From Oscillospiraceae bacterium (GTDB lineage: Bacteria > Bacillota > Clostridia > Oscillospirales > Ruminococcaceae), in NCBI GenBank assembly GCA_017828935.1, contig JAGAUG010000085.1, forward strand, positions 1-57,274: a DNA stretch of 57,274 nucleotides, given 5' to 3'. The notes under the pieces were generated by a model that was given only the letters and a program-made list of their open reading frames with translations, had not been told where the DNA came from and did no database searches. Each line of letters opens with the position of its first letter. The stretch's first letter is position 1. Positions 1 through 9,600 of the stretch are shown piece by piece. The position numbers and the translations under genes are program-made.

Positions 1-125
1 ATAATCAAATAAAAGTCTTAAAACGAACAGTATACGGTTATCGCAACTTTAATCGATTCAGAAAAAGAATACTACATATATTTTCCTACCGAAGCCGAAA
101 TAACAATGAAAAAGAGGTAGCATAA
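1..125 (+). pseudogene. C-terminal end of an ISL3-family transposase (cut by window edge)
   Basis: A reading frame open from base 3 encodes 40 residues ending at TAA 123-125. It includes the block IKVLKRTVYGYRNFNRFRKR, which I recognise as the conserved C-terminal tail of the DDE transposases of ISL3-family insertion sequences. The rest of the gene lies left of the window, so I cannot say whether the element is intact. The stop is followed within 30 bases by a terminal inverted repeat, as expected for an IS right end. Recognition is from memory of the family motif; the short length limits certainty. Confidence 0.75.
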
Positions 126-139
126 CATAATACTACCTC
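109..139 (-). terminator. Terminator inside the IS end, reading into the element
   Basis: On the reverse strand GAGGTAG (139-133) pairs with CTACCTC (120-114) around a 12-base loop and is followed by TTTTT (113-109). It would stop transcription entering the IS from outside, against the transposase gene. A hairpin in the same place follows the second IS end near 39956. Confidence 0.55.
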
Positions 140-143
140 ACCA

Positions 144-188
144 AAAACTATTTACAGGATTTTCCACCCCAACTCTTGACAAAGAACC
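144..188. mobile_element. ISL3-like terminal inverted repeat (right end)
   Basis: The segment ends in ACTCTTGACAAAGAACC. Read on the reverse strand it begins GGTTCTTTGTCAAGAG, the kind of terminus I associate with ISL3-family elements. Its reverse complement recurs at 39895-39939 with a single mismatch over about 45 bases, so it is a real dispersed sequence. It lies just after the transposase fragment and marks the outer edge of the IS. Confidence 0.75.
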
Positions 189-210
189 AAAAAATAATTA
201 AAACTAAAAA

Positions 211-254
211 CACTTTTGATTTAGAAATAAAAATCTAGATCAAGAGTGTTTTTT
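211..254. terminator. Strong rho-independent terminator, probably bidirectional
   Basis: A 15-bp stem is formed by 211-225 and 234-248 with two G-U pairs and an 8-base A-rich loop. It is followed by six Ts (249-254) and preceded by five As, so it could work in both directions. It separates the IS end from the rpoZ promoter. Confidence 0.8.
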
Positions 255-298
255 AAGATTTAGAGCCTAAAAAATAAAAAAATATTTTGTAATAAATA

Positions 299-326
299 TT
301 GAAAGATTATAAATATATGATATAAT
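299..326 (+). promoter_or_regulatory. Predicted sigma-A promoter of rpoZ operon
   Basis: TTGAAA (299-304), a 16-base spacer and a perfect TATAAT (321-326) lie about 95 bases upstream of rpoZ and downstream of the terminator at 211-254. Confidence 0.65.
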
Positions 327-421
327 TTAAATTATAGGAAATTTTTTAACGGGGTATATTTAATAATAGATCTAGGTTAATAAAAAAATGAAAAATAATA
401 GGATTTTGGAGGTTTTTTATT

Positions 422-619
422 ATGTTGAGACCAGCAATGTATGATATTCTTAATAAAGATCAGTGTTATTATTCTTTTGTTATAGCTGTCGCTAAAAGAG
501 CGAGAGAAATTGTTGACGAATATATGGAGCGAGGAGAAATCTTAGAAGAAAAATCAGTAGATATAGCTGTTAAAGAATTCGCTAAAAAAGATGTTACTTT
601 TATTGAAAACTCTAAATAA
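422..619 (+). CDS. rpoZ: DNA-directed RNA polymerase omega subunit
   Basis: This 65-residue protein begins MLRPAMYDILNKDQCYYSFV and contains AVAKRAREIVDEY, the conserved core of omega, which helps assemble and stabilise RNA polymerase around the beta-prime subunit. Length is near the family's usual 65-90 residues. GGAGG lies 8 bases before the ATG. In many Firmicutes rpoZ sits between gmk and coaBC-priA. Here priA follows after 11 bases with no coaBC, and upstream there is only an IS end, so the usual context is lost on both sides. Confidence 0.9.
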   Translation: MLRPAMYDILNKDQCYYSFVIAVAKRAREIVDEYMERGEILEEKSVDIAVKEFAKKDVTFIENSK

Positions 620-630
620 AATTTTAATTT

Positions 631-3174
631 ATGGATTTGAATAATATAGATGATTTGAGTTTTATTAAGATAGCTAAAGTTGCTATCGACGGAGCAGCTT
701 ATTATTTTGATAAATTATATGATTATATCGTTCCGATAGAAATTAAAGACGACGTTTTTGTTGGCCAAAGAGTCGCTGTACCGTTTGGTAAGGGAAATAA
801 AAAAAAGATAGGTTTAATTTTAAAAATATTAGAATTTAAAAAGTCTGATTTTAATAGAGACGATAAAAGTTTATATTTTACTCCAACAGGCCTGGCAATA
901 AAACCAATTTCTGATATAATAGATAAGCAAAAAGTTTTAAGCAAAGAGATGATAAAAATAATTTTTTGGCTTAAAAAAAATACTTTTTGTAAGTATTTTG
1001 ATGCGCTTAAAGTCGTCTTACCGTCAGGATATAATATATCTTTAATAAAAAAATATAAAATAAATAAAGATATTATTAAAAAATTTTTTGATTATCTTAG
1101 CGAAGAAGAAAAAATATTAATTAATATTTTAGAAACAGAAAAAAATAAAAAAGATCAACTTACTGAACTTACGGTCGGAAGTTTAACAAAGACGCAGCAA
1201 AAGATTTTAAATAATTTAATATCTAAAAATATAATATCAGAAAACGATATTTTTAAAAGAAAGATCCAAGATAATAAAGCTTTAATGGTTAAGATCGACG
1301 ATAAGTTTAATAATTTTATAGATAATATCGATAATAATTATAAACTTACTCAAAAACAAAGAAAAGTTATAAATTTTATCAACGAGTCTGAAGCAGCATC
1401 TGTCAAAGAAGTTTTGTATCTTTGCGGTGTTACTAGGTCTGTTTTAGATAACTTAAACAAAAAAAATATTTTAGGATATTTTGAAGTTGATGTCTATAAA
1501 AATAATATTAATAAAGATTTTATAAATCCTGATCAAGAGTTTAATTATAATATAAAATTAAACTTGGAACAAAAAAATGTTTTTGATAAATTAATTAATT
1601 TAATCGACAAAAAACAACCTGAATTTGCCTTGCTTCGCGGGATAACAGGTAGCGGAAAGACTGTAATATTTATTAGTTTAATAAAATATGTTATAAACAA
1701 AAACAAAAACGTTATATTACTTGTTCCGGAAATTTCTTTGACTCCCCAGATGATAGAAACTTTAAGAAAATATTTCGGGAATTTTATTGCTGTTTTACAT
1801 AGCGGTCTTACTCTCTCTAGTAGACTTAGCGAGTGGAAAAGAATCAAAAACGGAGAAGCAAAGATAGTTGTGGGGACAAGATCAGCAATTTTCGCTCCTG
1901 TTGAAAATATAGGCTTAATTATTATGGACGAAGAACAGGAATCTAGCTATAAATCTGAAAATTCGCCGAGATATCACGCAAGAGATATAGCAAGCCTTCG
2001 GGCAAGCTATAATAACGCTTTGTTTTTGATGGCTTCCGCTACTCCTTGTGTTGAGACTTATTATAAAATCAAAAAAAATAAATTTAATATTTTTTATTTA
2101 AACAAAAGATATAATAATTCAAGATTACCAGATATATCTGTTATCGATATGAAAAAAGAAAAACAAAACGGTAATCTTTCGTTTTTTAGCGAAAAGCTTA
2201 TATTATCGCTAGAAGATAATTTAAATAAAAAAAATCAGTCGATTATTTTTATTAATAGACGGGGCTATAATACTGTGATAAAATGTGAAGAGTGCGGTAG
2301 TACTCAAAACTGTCCAAACTGTAGTATTGCGCTAACTTATCATAGAACTAATAATAAATTAATTTGTCATTACTGTGGATTTACAAAAAACATTATAAAA
2401 AAGTGCGATAATTGCGGAAGTGTATATCTAAAATACGACGGGGTTGGTACACAAAAAATAGAATCTCAATTAGAAGATATATTCCCAAAAGCGAGAATCT
2501 TGAGGCTCGATTCAGATACAATCGTAACTAGATATTCTTATGATAAATATTTTACAGAGTTTTTAAATAAAAAATATGATATTCTAATCGGAACTCAGAT
2601 GATAGCTAAAGGTCTTAACTTTCCCGGCGTTACGTTAGTTGGAGTAATTGACGCAGACAGTTCGCTTTATATTAGTGACTATAGAGCTGTCGAGCAAACT
2701 TATAATATTATAACTCAAGTTATTGGTCGAAGCGGTAGAGGCGAACAAGAAGGAAAAGCAATTATCCAAACTAATTCAGCCGATAACGAAATTTTTGATT
2801 TAATAATAAACCAAAACTACGAAAATTTTTATAATCAAGAAATATTGATGAGAAAAAATCTTTTATATCCGCCGTTTTGTGATATGGCTATAATTGGTCT
2901 TGTTGGTTCAGACGAAAGAGTTGTTATAGAAACCGGAAACGAGATTTTTGAGATAATAAAATATTTAGTTTCTAGTCAATATAAAGATATAAAACTTAAG
3001 ATGTTTGGGCCAATTTCAGAAACTATTTCTCGTGTTAATAATAAATTTAGATATAAAATATTTTTAAAATATAAAAACAATATTAGATTTAAACAAATGA
3101 TAGATTTAATATTAATAAAAATTCTAAAAGAAAAACAAAAATTAGGAATTAATATATTTTTTGACAAGATTTAG
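631..3174 (+). CDS. priA: Primosomal replication restart helicase PriA
   Basis: PriA is a 3'-to-5' superfamily 2 DNA helicase that binds stalled forks and reloads the replisome. The 847-residue product has an N-terminal DNA-binding region, Walker A GITGSGKT at about residue 337, the DEEQ box at about 433, and a zinc-binding insert with paired cysteines (CEECGSTQNCPNC, then CHYCG and CDNCG) from about residue 552. GTQMIAKG and the GRSGRGEQEG block of motif VI follow. The ATG has no convincing Shine-Dalgarno and starts 11 bases after rpoZ, so it may depend on translational coupling; the exact start is uncertain. It heads a compact run with def and fmt. Confidence 0.95.
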   Translation: MDLNNIDDLSFIKIAKVAIDGAAYYFDKLYDYIVPIEIKDDVFVGQRVAVPFGKGNKKKIGLILKILEFKKSDFNRDDKSLYFTPTGLAIKPISDIIDKQKVLSKEMIKIIFWLKKNTFCKYFDALKVVLPSGYNISLIKKYKINKDIIKKFFDYLSEEEKILINILETEKNKKDQLTELTVGSLTKTQQKILNNLISKNIISENDIFKRKIQDNKALMVKIDDKFNNFIDNIDNNYKLTQKQRKVINFINESEAASVKEVLYLCGVTRSVLDNLNKKNILGYFEVDVYKNNINKDFINPDQEFNYNIKLNLEQKNVFDKLINLIDKKQPEFALLRGITGSGKTVIFISLIKYVINKNKNVILLVPEISLTPQMIETLRKYFGNFIAVLHSGLTLSSRLSEWKRIKNGEAKIVVGTRSAIFAPVENIGLIIMDEEQESSYKSENSPRYHARDIASLRASYNNALFLMASATPCVETYYKIKKNKFNIFYLNKRYNNSRLPDISVIDMKKEKQNGNLSFFSEKLILSLEDNLNKKNQSIIFINRRGYNTVIKCEECGSTQNCPNCSIALTYHRTNNKLICHYCGFTKNIIKKCDNCGSVYLKYDGVGTQKIESQLEDIFPKARILRLDSDTIVTRYSYDKYFTEFLNKKYDILIGTQMIAKGLNFPGVTLVGVIDADSSLYISDYRAVEQTYNIITQVIGRSGRGEQEGKAIIQTNSADNEIFDLIINQNYENFYNQEILMRKNLLYPPFCDMAIIGLVGSDERVVIETGNEIFEIIKYLVSSQYKDIKLKMFGPISETISRVNNKFRYKIFLKYKNNIRFKQMIDLILIKILKEKQKLGINIFFDKI

Positions 3175-3201
3175 ATAAATATAATTAATAAGAGGTAAAA
3201 A

Positions 3202-3693
3202 ATGGCTATAAGAAATTTAAGATTCGACGGAGACGAAGTACTTAGAAAAAAATCAAAGATCGTAGAAGTTTTCGACGAAAAACTGGCGCAACTAATCGAC
3301 GATATGAAAGATACGATGTATAAAAACAACGGTGTTGGCATGGCTGCTCCTCAAATCGGGATTTTAAAACGAATTGTTGTAATTGATATCGGAGAAGGTC
3401 CAATTGAGCTTGTTAACCCTGAAATTATTGAAAAATCAAAAAGACAAGTTGGTAAAGAAGGATGTTTGTCTTGTCCTGATATTTTGGGGGTTGTAAAGAG
3501 ACCATATAAAGTCACAGCTGTCGGTTACGACAGAAATAAAAACAAGATAGAAATAACAGCTCAAGGGCTTTTAGCTAGGGCGATTTGCCACGAGCTTGAT
3601 CATCTTGACGGAATTTTATTTAAAGATCACGCTAAAGAAATAATCTCAAGAGAAGATATTCAAGCAAAAATAAAATCAAAAACTCAAGAATAA
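3202..3693 (+). CDS. def: Peptide deformylase
   Basis: The enzyme removes the N-formyl group from nascent proteins in the cytosol. All three metal/active-site motifs are visible in 163 residues: GVGMAAPQIG (about 45), EGCLS with the metal-binding Cys (about 86), and HELDH with the two metal-binding His (about 130). The residue after EGCLS is Cys (EGCLSCPD) rather than the more usual Val or Phe. An AAGAGG ribosome site precedes the ATG. Next to fmt it forms the classic formylation/deformylation pair. Confidence 0.95.
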   Translation: MAIRNLRFDGDEVLRKKSKIVEVFDEKLAQLIDDMKDTMYKNNGVGMAAPQIGILKRIVVIDIGEGPIELVNPEIIEKSKRQVGKEGCLSCPDILGVVKRPYKVTAVGYDRNKNKIEITAQGLLARAICHELDHLDGILFKDHAKEIISREDIQAKIKSKTQE

Positions 3694-3734
3694 TATTTTT
3701 ATAATTATAAAAAACTAGAAAAGAGTGGTGTTTT

Positions 3735-4670
3735 TTGAAAATAATTTTTATGGGTACTTCTGATTTTGCGGCTGTAAACTTGAAAAAAATTTTAGATAGC
3801 TCTTGTCGCGAATATCAAGTTTTATCTGTATTTACTCAGCCAGATAAACCAAAAGGTAGAGGCTATAAATTAGAAGCGTCGCCGGTAAAGAAGCTCGCTT
3901 TAGAAAATAATTTAGATATCCAGCAACCAGAAACTTTAAGAGACGACAAAGTTGTTGAGTTTATAAAAAATTTAAATCCAGATCTAATAGTAGTTATCGC
4001 CTACGGCAAGATTTTAACTCGTGAAATACTTGATATTCCGAGCTTGGGTTGTATTAATATGCACGGATCATTGCTTCCCAAATATAGAGGTGCGGCGCCA
4101 GTTCAATGGAGCGTAATCAACGGAGATGAGTACGCTGGCGTTACTTCGATGTATATTGACGAGGGGCTTGATACCGGAGATATAATAATTCAAGATAAAA
4201 TTTTAATAGATCCCAACGAAACATCTGGTGAACTGATGGAACGTTTGGCGAGTGTTTCGGCGAAGACTCTTATTAAGACTTTAGAGATAATAAAAAACAA
4301 TACTGTAACAAGAAAGGCTCAAGACGAAAGTCAAGTCAGCTTTGCACCTACTTTAGACAAGTCTCTTTCGAATATAGATTTTAATAAACCAGCGAGAGAG
4401 TTACATAATATTATAAGAGGTCTTAACCCTTGGCCTGTTGCTAAAATTAATTATAATAATAAAAACATAAAAATATATAGATCTAAAATTATTGACGAAA
4501 ATAATTTATTAGGAAAACCAGGAGAAATTATCGACGATAAAAGATTTATTGTTGCTTGTGCTAGGGGTTCGATTGAATTTTTAGAGATTCAAGCCGAAGG
4601 TAAAAAAAGACTAATATCTAAAGATTTTTTAGTGGGCAACAAAATTAAAATAGGCGATATTATAAATTAA
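3735..4670 (+). CDS. fmt: Methionyl-tRNA formyltransferase
   Basis: It formylates initiator Met-tRNA using 10-formyl-tetrahydrofolate. The N-terminal Rossmann domain starts MKIIFMGTSDFA, and the formyl-transfer signature HGSLLPKYRGAAPVQW lies at about residue 110. The C-terminal part is the tRNA-binding OB-like domain. Length (311) is normal. Translation starts at TTG, with GAGTGG about 8 bases upstream; this start gives the canonical N-terminus. The gene follows def by 41 bases. Confidence 0.95.
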   Translation: MKIIFMGTSDFAAVNLKKILDSSCREYQVLSVFTQPDKPKGRGYKLEASPVKKLALENNLDIQQPETLRDDKVVEFIKNLNPDLIVVIAYGKILTREILDIPSLGCINMHGSLLPKYRGAAPVQWSVINGDEYAGVTSMYIDEGLDTGDIIIQDKILIDPNETSGELMERLASVSAKTLIKTLEIIKNNTVTRKAQDESQVSFAPTLDKSLSNIDFNKPARELHNIIRGLNPWPVAKINYNNKNIKIYRSKIIDENNLLGKPGEIIDDKRFIVACARGSIEFLEIQAEGKKRLISKDFLVGNKIKIGDIIN

Positions 4671-4718
4671 TATATTTGATTTTAATAAAATTTTATTTTA
4701 AAAGTCAGGAGTGGTTGT

Positions 4719-5717
4719 TTGGTGGATGTTAACAATATCGAAAATAATACTTCAAAATCAGTAAGTCTTAATAAAATTATTTCGGATCTTAGTGTGAAAC
4801 CGATTTATTTGCCTGAGTTTTCTAGCGAAGTTGTCGTTAGAAGTAAAGAAATTAGTAGGCCAGGTCTTCATCTTATTGGATATTTTGATTATTTTGATCC
4901 AAGAAGAATTCAAATAATCGGAAGAATAGAATATAGTTATTTAAATACGTTTGGAGTTTCAAAGAAAAAAGAAGCTTTAGATAAATTTTTTAGTCAACAG
5001 CCTTGTGTTGTTATGATGACGAAAAGTATAGGGCTTTGTGAAGACATAATCGAAGCAGCAAAAAAACATCAAGTACCGCTACTTAGTATCGAAGAAAAGA
5101 CGAGCGATTTTTTATCGGAGCTCATGTCGTTGCTTAATCTTGAAATGGCTCCAACAATATCTATTCCTGGCGGTTTGATGGAAGTTTACGGTGAAGGGAT
5201 TCTTATCTTAGGAGAAAGCGGAATCGGAAAAAGCGAAACATCTGTTGAGTTGATGAAAAGAGGCCACAGGCTTGTCGCTGACGACGTTGTTAAAATTACA
5301 AAAATTTCTCATAATACTCTTATTGGAACCTCGCCAGAAAATATAAGACATTTTTTAGAGATCCGAGGAATTGGAATTATTAATACAAGACAAATTTTCG
5401 GTTTAGGGTCTGTTAAAATTAAAAAAAGTATTGATCTTTTAATTAAGCTAGAAAAATGGGATCAAAACAAAAATTATGATCGTATCGGGACTAAAAAGAC
5501 TTACACCAGAATCTTAAATATAAAAATTCCGACTATAACGCTTCCGATTAGAGCCGGAAGAACGATAGCTGGAATAATCGAAGTTGCTGCAATGAACCAT
5601 CGACAAAACAAGATGGGCTATAGCGCGCCGGAACAATTACTCAAAAAGCTCGGATATCAGGAAGACTTTGAAGATAACGAAATAAACTATGATCTAGATA
5701 TCGATAAAATTTTTTAA
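4719..5717 (+). CDS. hprK: HPr kinase/phosphorylase
   Basis: HprK phosphorylates and dephosphorylates Ser46 of HPr and so controls CcpA-type catabolite repression in Gram-positive bacteria. The P-loop GESGIGKSE is at about residue 165, followed by RLVADD and the family signature EIRGIGIINTRQIFG. The protein has 332 residues, slightly longer than the usual 310. AGGAGTGG precedes a TTG start; an in-frame GTG is the next codon, so either could be used. No HPr or PTS gene is in the window. The usual partner lgt is absent too. Confidence 0.93.
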   Translation: MVDVNNIENNTSKSVSLNKIISDLSVKPIYLPEFSSEVVVRSKEISRPGLHLIGYFDYFDPRRIQIIGRIEYSYLNTFGVSKKKEALDKFFSQQPCVVMMTKSIGLCEDIIEAAKKHQVPLLSIEEKTSDFLSELMSLLNLEMAPTISIPGGLMEVYGEGILILGESGIGKSETSVELMKRGHRLVADDVVKITKISHNTLIGTSPENIRHFLEIRGIGIINTRQIFGLGSVKIKKSIDLLIKLEKWDQNKNYDRIGTKKTYTRILNIKIPTITLPIRAGRTIAGIIEVAAMNHRQNKMGYSAPEQLLKKLGYQEDFEDNEINYDLDIDKIF

Positions 5718-5762
5718 TTTTCATCTAAATTTTATTTAATTTTTTATAAATTAAGAGAGGTT

Positions 5763-6494
5763 ATGATGCCGAGATTTTTTTCAGATTTGATATTCAACGA
5801 TATTATCGAAATAACAGGAAACGACGCCAGACATATTTATAAAGTTTTAAGAATGTCTGTTGGGGAGTCTTTAGTTGTTTGTGATCTAAAAAACTATGAT
5901 TATGATTGCGAGATAAAATCGATCAGCAGCGATAAAGTAATATTAAAAATTAAAAAAAAGTTTTTGTCGACAACTGAACCGAAAATAAAAATAAATTTAT
6001 TTCAAGGCGTCCCAAAAAGTGATAAATTTGAGTTTATTACTCAAAAGGCTGTTGAACTCGGAGTTAGCCAAATAACACCTGTTATAATGAACAGATGTAT
6101 TTCTGTTATTGACGAAAAAAATAAGAAAAAAAAGCTTGAAAGATATAATAGGATCGCTTTCGAAGCAGCAAAGCAATCAAATAGATCAAAATTGCCTGTT
6201 GTTAATAATTTTGTTTCTTTTGTTGAAGCGATAAATAAAATTAAAAATTCTGAGTCAGATCTAAATTTATTATTTTACGAAAAAAGCGATATAAAATTAG
6301 AGCCTGTAATATCTAATATAAAGCCAAAAACTATTAATATTATGATTGGCCCAGAAGGCGGATTTGAAGACTTCGAGATCGAAATCGCGAAATTAGCAAA
6401 AATTAATATAGTCTCGATGGGAAAAAGAATTTTAAGATGTGAAACTGCACCGATTTTTGCGCTTTCGGTTTTGATGTTTAAATTTGATGATTAA
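5763..6494 (+). CDS. rsmE: 16S rRNA m3U1498 methyltransferase
   Basis: This SPOUT-family enzyme methylates N3 of U1498 in 16S rRNA using S-adenosylmethionine. Its 243 residues hold the N-terminal PUA-like domain (ITGNDARHIYKVLRM) and the C-terminal trefoil-knot SAM site IGPEGGFEDFEIE at about 195, with LGKRILRCETAP-like residues near the end (MGKRILRCETAP). GAGAGG precedes the ATG. It is the last gene before the nifJ promoter. Confidence 0.93.
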   Translation: MMPRFFSDLIFNDIIEITGNDARHIYKVLRMSVGESLVVCDLKNYDYDCEIKSISSDKVILKIKKKFLSTTEPKIKINLFQGVPKSDKFEFITQKAVELGVSQITPVIMNRCISVIDEKNKKKKLERYNRIAFEAAKQSNRSKLPVVNNFVSFVEAINKIKNSESDLNLLFYEKSDIKLEPVISNIKPKTINIMIGPEGGFEDFEIEIAKLAKINIVSMGKRILRCETAPIFALSVLMFKFDD

Positions 6495-6556
6495 TAAAAT
6501 TAAAAAAAATACTTAAAAAATATAGACAGATTATTAATTTTAAGATATACTTATTA

Positions 6557-6585
6557 TTGGAAAAGTTTTTTATTAAGTTTATAAT
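6557..6585 (+). promoter_or_regulatory. Predicted promoter of nifJ
   Basis: TTGGAA (6557-6562), a 17-base spacer and TATAAT (6580-6585) lie about 85 bases upstream of the nifJ start in the only sizeable gap here. Confidence 0.55.
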
Positions 6586-6669
6586 AACAGCTGATAGTTG
6601 TTTAGATATGAATTAAATAAATAGATTTTTATTATTAGAAATTATTTTGATTTGAAAGGGTGTAAATTT

Positions 6670-9600
6670 ATGTCAAGAAAAATGAAGACTATGGACGGTA
6701 ATACGGCGGCGGCGCACGTTTCGTATGCTTTTACTGATGTTGCGGCCATTTATCCGATTACTCCGTCGTCTACTATGGCTGAGGCAACTGATAAGTGGGC
6801 TGCTGAAGGTCGAAAAAATTTGTTTGGTCAAAAAGTTAAGGTTGTTGAGATGCAATCTGAAGCTGGTGCAGCAGGCGCAGTACATGGTTCTTTAACTGCT
6901 GGAGCGCTAACAACAACTTTTACGGCATCTCAAGGATTATTATTAATGATTCCAAATATGTATAAAATAGCAGGAGAGAGATTGCCAGCTGTTATTAACG
7001 TTTCAGCTAGAGCGATAGCTTCACACGCTTTATCTATCTTTGGAGATCATTCTGATATTTACGCTTGTCGCCAGACAGGTTTTTCGATGCTTTGTTCTAG
7101 TAACGTTCAAGAATGTATGGATCTAGCTGCTGTTGCTCATCTAGCAGCAATCAAAGGTAGCTTGCCGTTTTTGCATTTTTTTGATGGTTTTAGAACTTCA
7201 CATGAAATTCAAAAAATTCAAATGTGGTCAGACGAAGATTTAGCTTCGATGATAGATAGAGAAGCTGTTGAGAATTTTAGAAAGAGAGCTCTTAACCCTG
7301 AGAGACCAGCTCTTCGCGGAACAGCTCAAAATCCTGATATTTTCTTCCAAGTAAGGGAAGCTTGTAATAAATATTATGATGAGATGCCGTCTATTGTTGA
7401 GCACTATATGAACGAAATTAATAAAAAAATAAATACTGATTATAAATTATTTAATTATTACGGTCACCCAGAAGCTGATAATATTATTATTGCGATGGGA
7501 AGTGTTTGCGACACAATCGAAGAGACGATTGATTATCTTAATAATAACGGCCAAAAAGTTGGTTTAATTAAAGTTAGACTTTATAGACCATTTTCGATTA
7601 AGCACTTAATAGACGCTATTCCTCAGACTGTTAAGTATATAACTGTTCTTGATAGAACTAAAGAGCCAGGTTCAATTGGTGAGCCTTTGTATCTAGACGT
7701 TGTTTTAGCTTTAAAACAAACAAGATTCGAAAATGTTCCAGTTTTTTCAGGAAGATACGGTCTAGGTTCAAAAGATACAGCTCCAGCTCAAATTGTTGCT
7801 GTTTATGAGAATGCTGTTTCTTCTAGTCCAAAAACTAGATTTACTGTTGGAATCAATGACGACGTTACTAATTTGTCGCTCGAAATAAAACAAGATATAG
7901 ATACAACTCCGTCGGGAACGACTAGTTGTAAGTTTTGGGGTCTTGGTTCAGACGGAACCGTTGGAGCTAACAAAAATTCTATCAATATTATTGGTGATCA
8001 TACAGATATGTATGTTCAAGCTTACTTTGCTTATGACTCTAAAAAATCTGGTGGGGTAACTATTTCTCATCTTAGATTTGGAAGCAGTCCTATTAAGTCG
8101 ACTTATTTTGTAAATAAAGCTGACTTTGTTGCTTGTCACAACGCTTCTTATATTAATAAATATGATATGGTTCAAGATCTAAAACCAGGCGGAACTTTTT
8201 TATTAAATTGTAGTTGGAGTGACGAGGAGATCGAAAATAAGTTACCAGCTAAAGTTAAGAATTATATAGCAAAAAATAATATTAAGTTTTATGTTATAGA
8301 CGGTCTTAAGATCGCTAAAGAAATTGGCCTTGGAGGAAGAATTAATACGATTTTACAATCAGCTTTCTTTAATCTTTCAGATGTTATTAATATAGACGAC
8401 GCTGTTAAATATATGAAAGATGCTGCTACGGCTTCTTATATGAAAAAGGGTCCAGCTATCGTTGAGATGAACCACGCTGCGATAGAAAAAGGCGTAAGCG
8501 GATCTAGAGAAATAAAAATTCCTCAAAGTTGGGCTAGCGCAAAAGATAATTTAGATAAAAAAGTTGTTAACGGCGAAAATAAAGCTCTTGTTGATTTTGT
8601 TAATAATATCCAAATTCCAGTTAATAATCAAGAAGGAGATAAATTACCAGTTTCGGCTTTCTTAGATATTTCAGACGGAACAGTTCCTCAAGGGTCAGCT
8701 GCTTTTGAAAAACGCGGAATAGCTATTGATGTTCCTTGTTGGCTAAGCGAAAATTGTATCCAATGTAATTTATGTTCGTACGTTTGTCCTCACGCAGTAA
8801 TTAGGCCATTTGTTTTAACAGAAGAAGAGGCTAAGAATGCTCCAGAAGGAATCAAGCTGGTTGATATGATGGGAATGCCTGGTTATAAATTTACCGTTGC
8901 GATTTCGGCTTTAGATTGTACTGGTTGCGGTGTTTGTGTTAATATTTGTCCTGGAAAGAAAGGCGAAAAAGCTCTTGAGATGAAAAATTTATCAGAGCAA
9001 CTAAAACAACAAGCAATATTTGATTATTGTGTAAAGTTACCTCCAAAAGAAGAAGTTTTAAATAAATTTAGTGAAACAACTATAAAAGGCAGTCAGTTCA
9101 AACAGCCTTTATTAGAGTTCTCTGGTGCATGTGCTGGTTGTGGAGAGCCTCCTTATGCGAAGCTTGCTACACAGTTATTTGGTGATAGGATGTATATAGC
9201 GAACGCAACTGGGTGTTCATCAATTTGGGCAGGTTCAGCACCGTCGACGCCTTATACGACTAATTCAAAAGGGCAAGGACCAGCTTGGGCTAATTCGCTA
9301 TTTGAAGATAACGCTGAATTTGGTTACGGAATGTATTTAGCATCTCAAACTTTAAGAGAGAATCTAATCGAAAAAGTTAGAAATCTAAAAGAAGTTGCTC
9401 CAGAAGACAAAAAACAAGCTATCGAAGAGTATCTTTCGACTTTAGATGACTCAAAAGCTAATAAAATAGCTACTGAGAAATTAGTAAAAGCTTTAGAAAG
9501 TTGCTCAGGTAACTGTTGCGAGACTTGTAAAGAGATTTTAAATAATAAAGAATTTTTAGCTAAAAAATCTGTTTGGATCTTTGGAGGAGATGGTTGGGCT

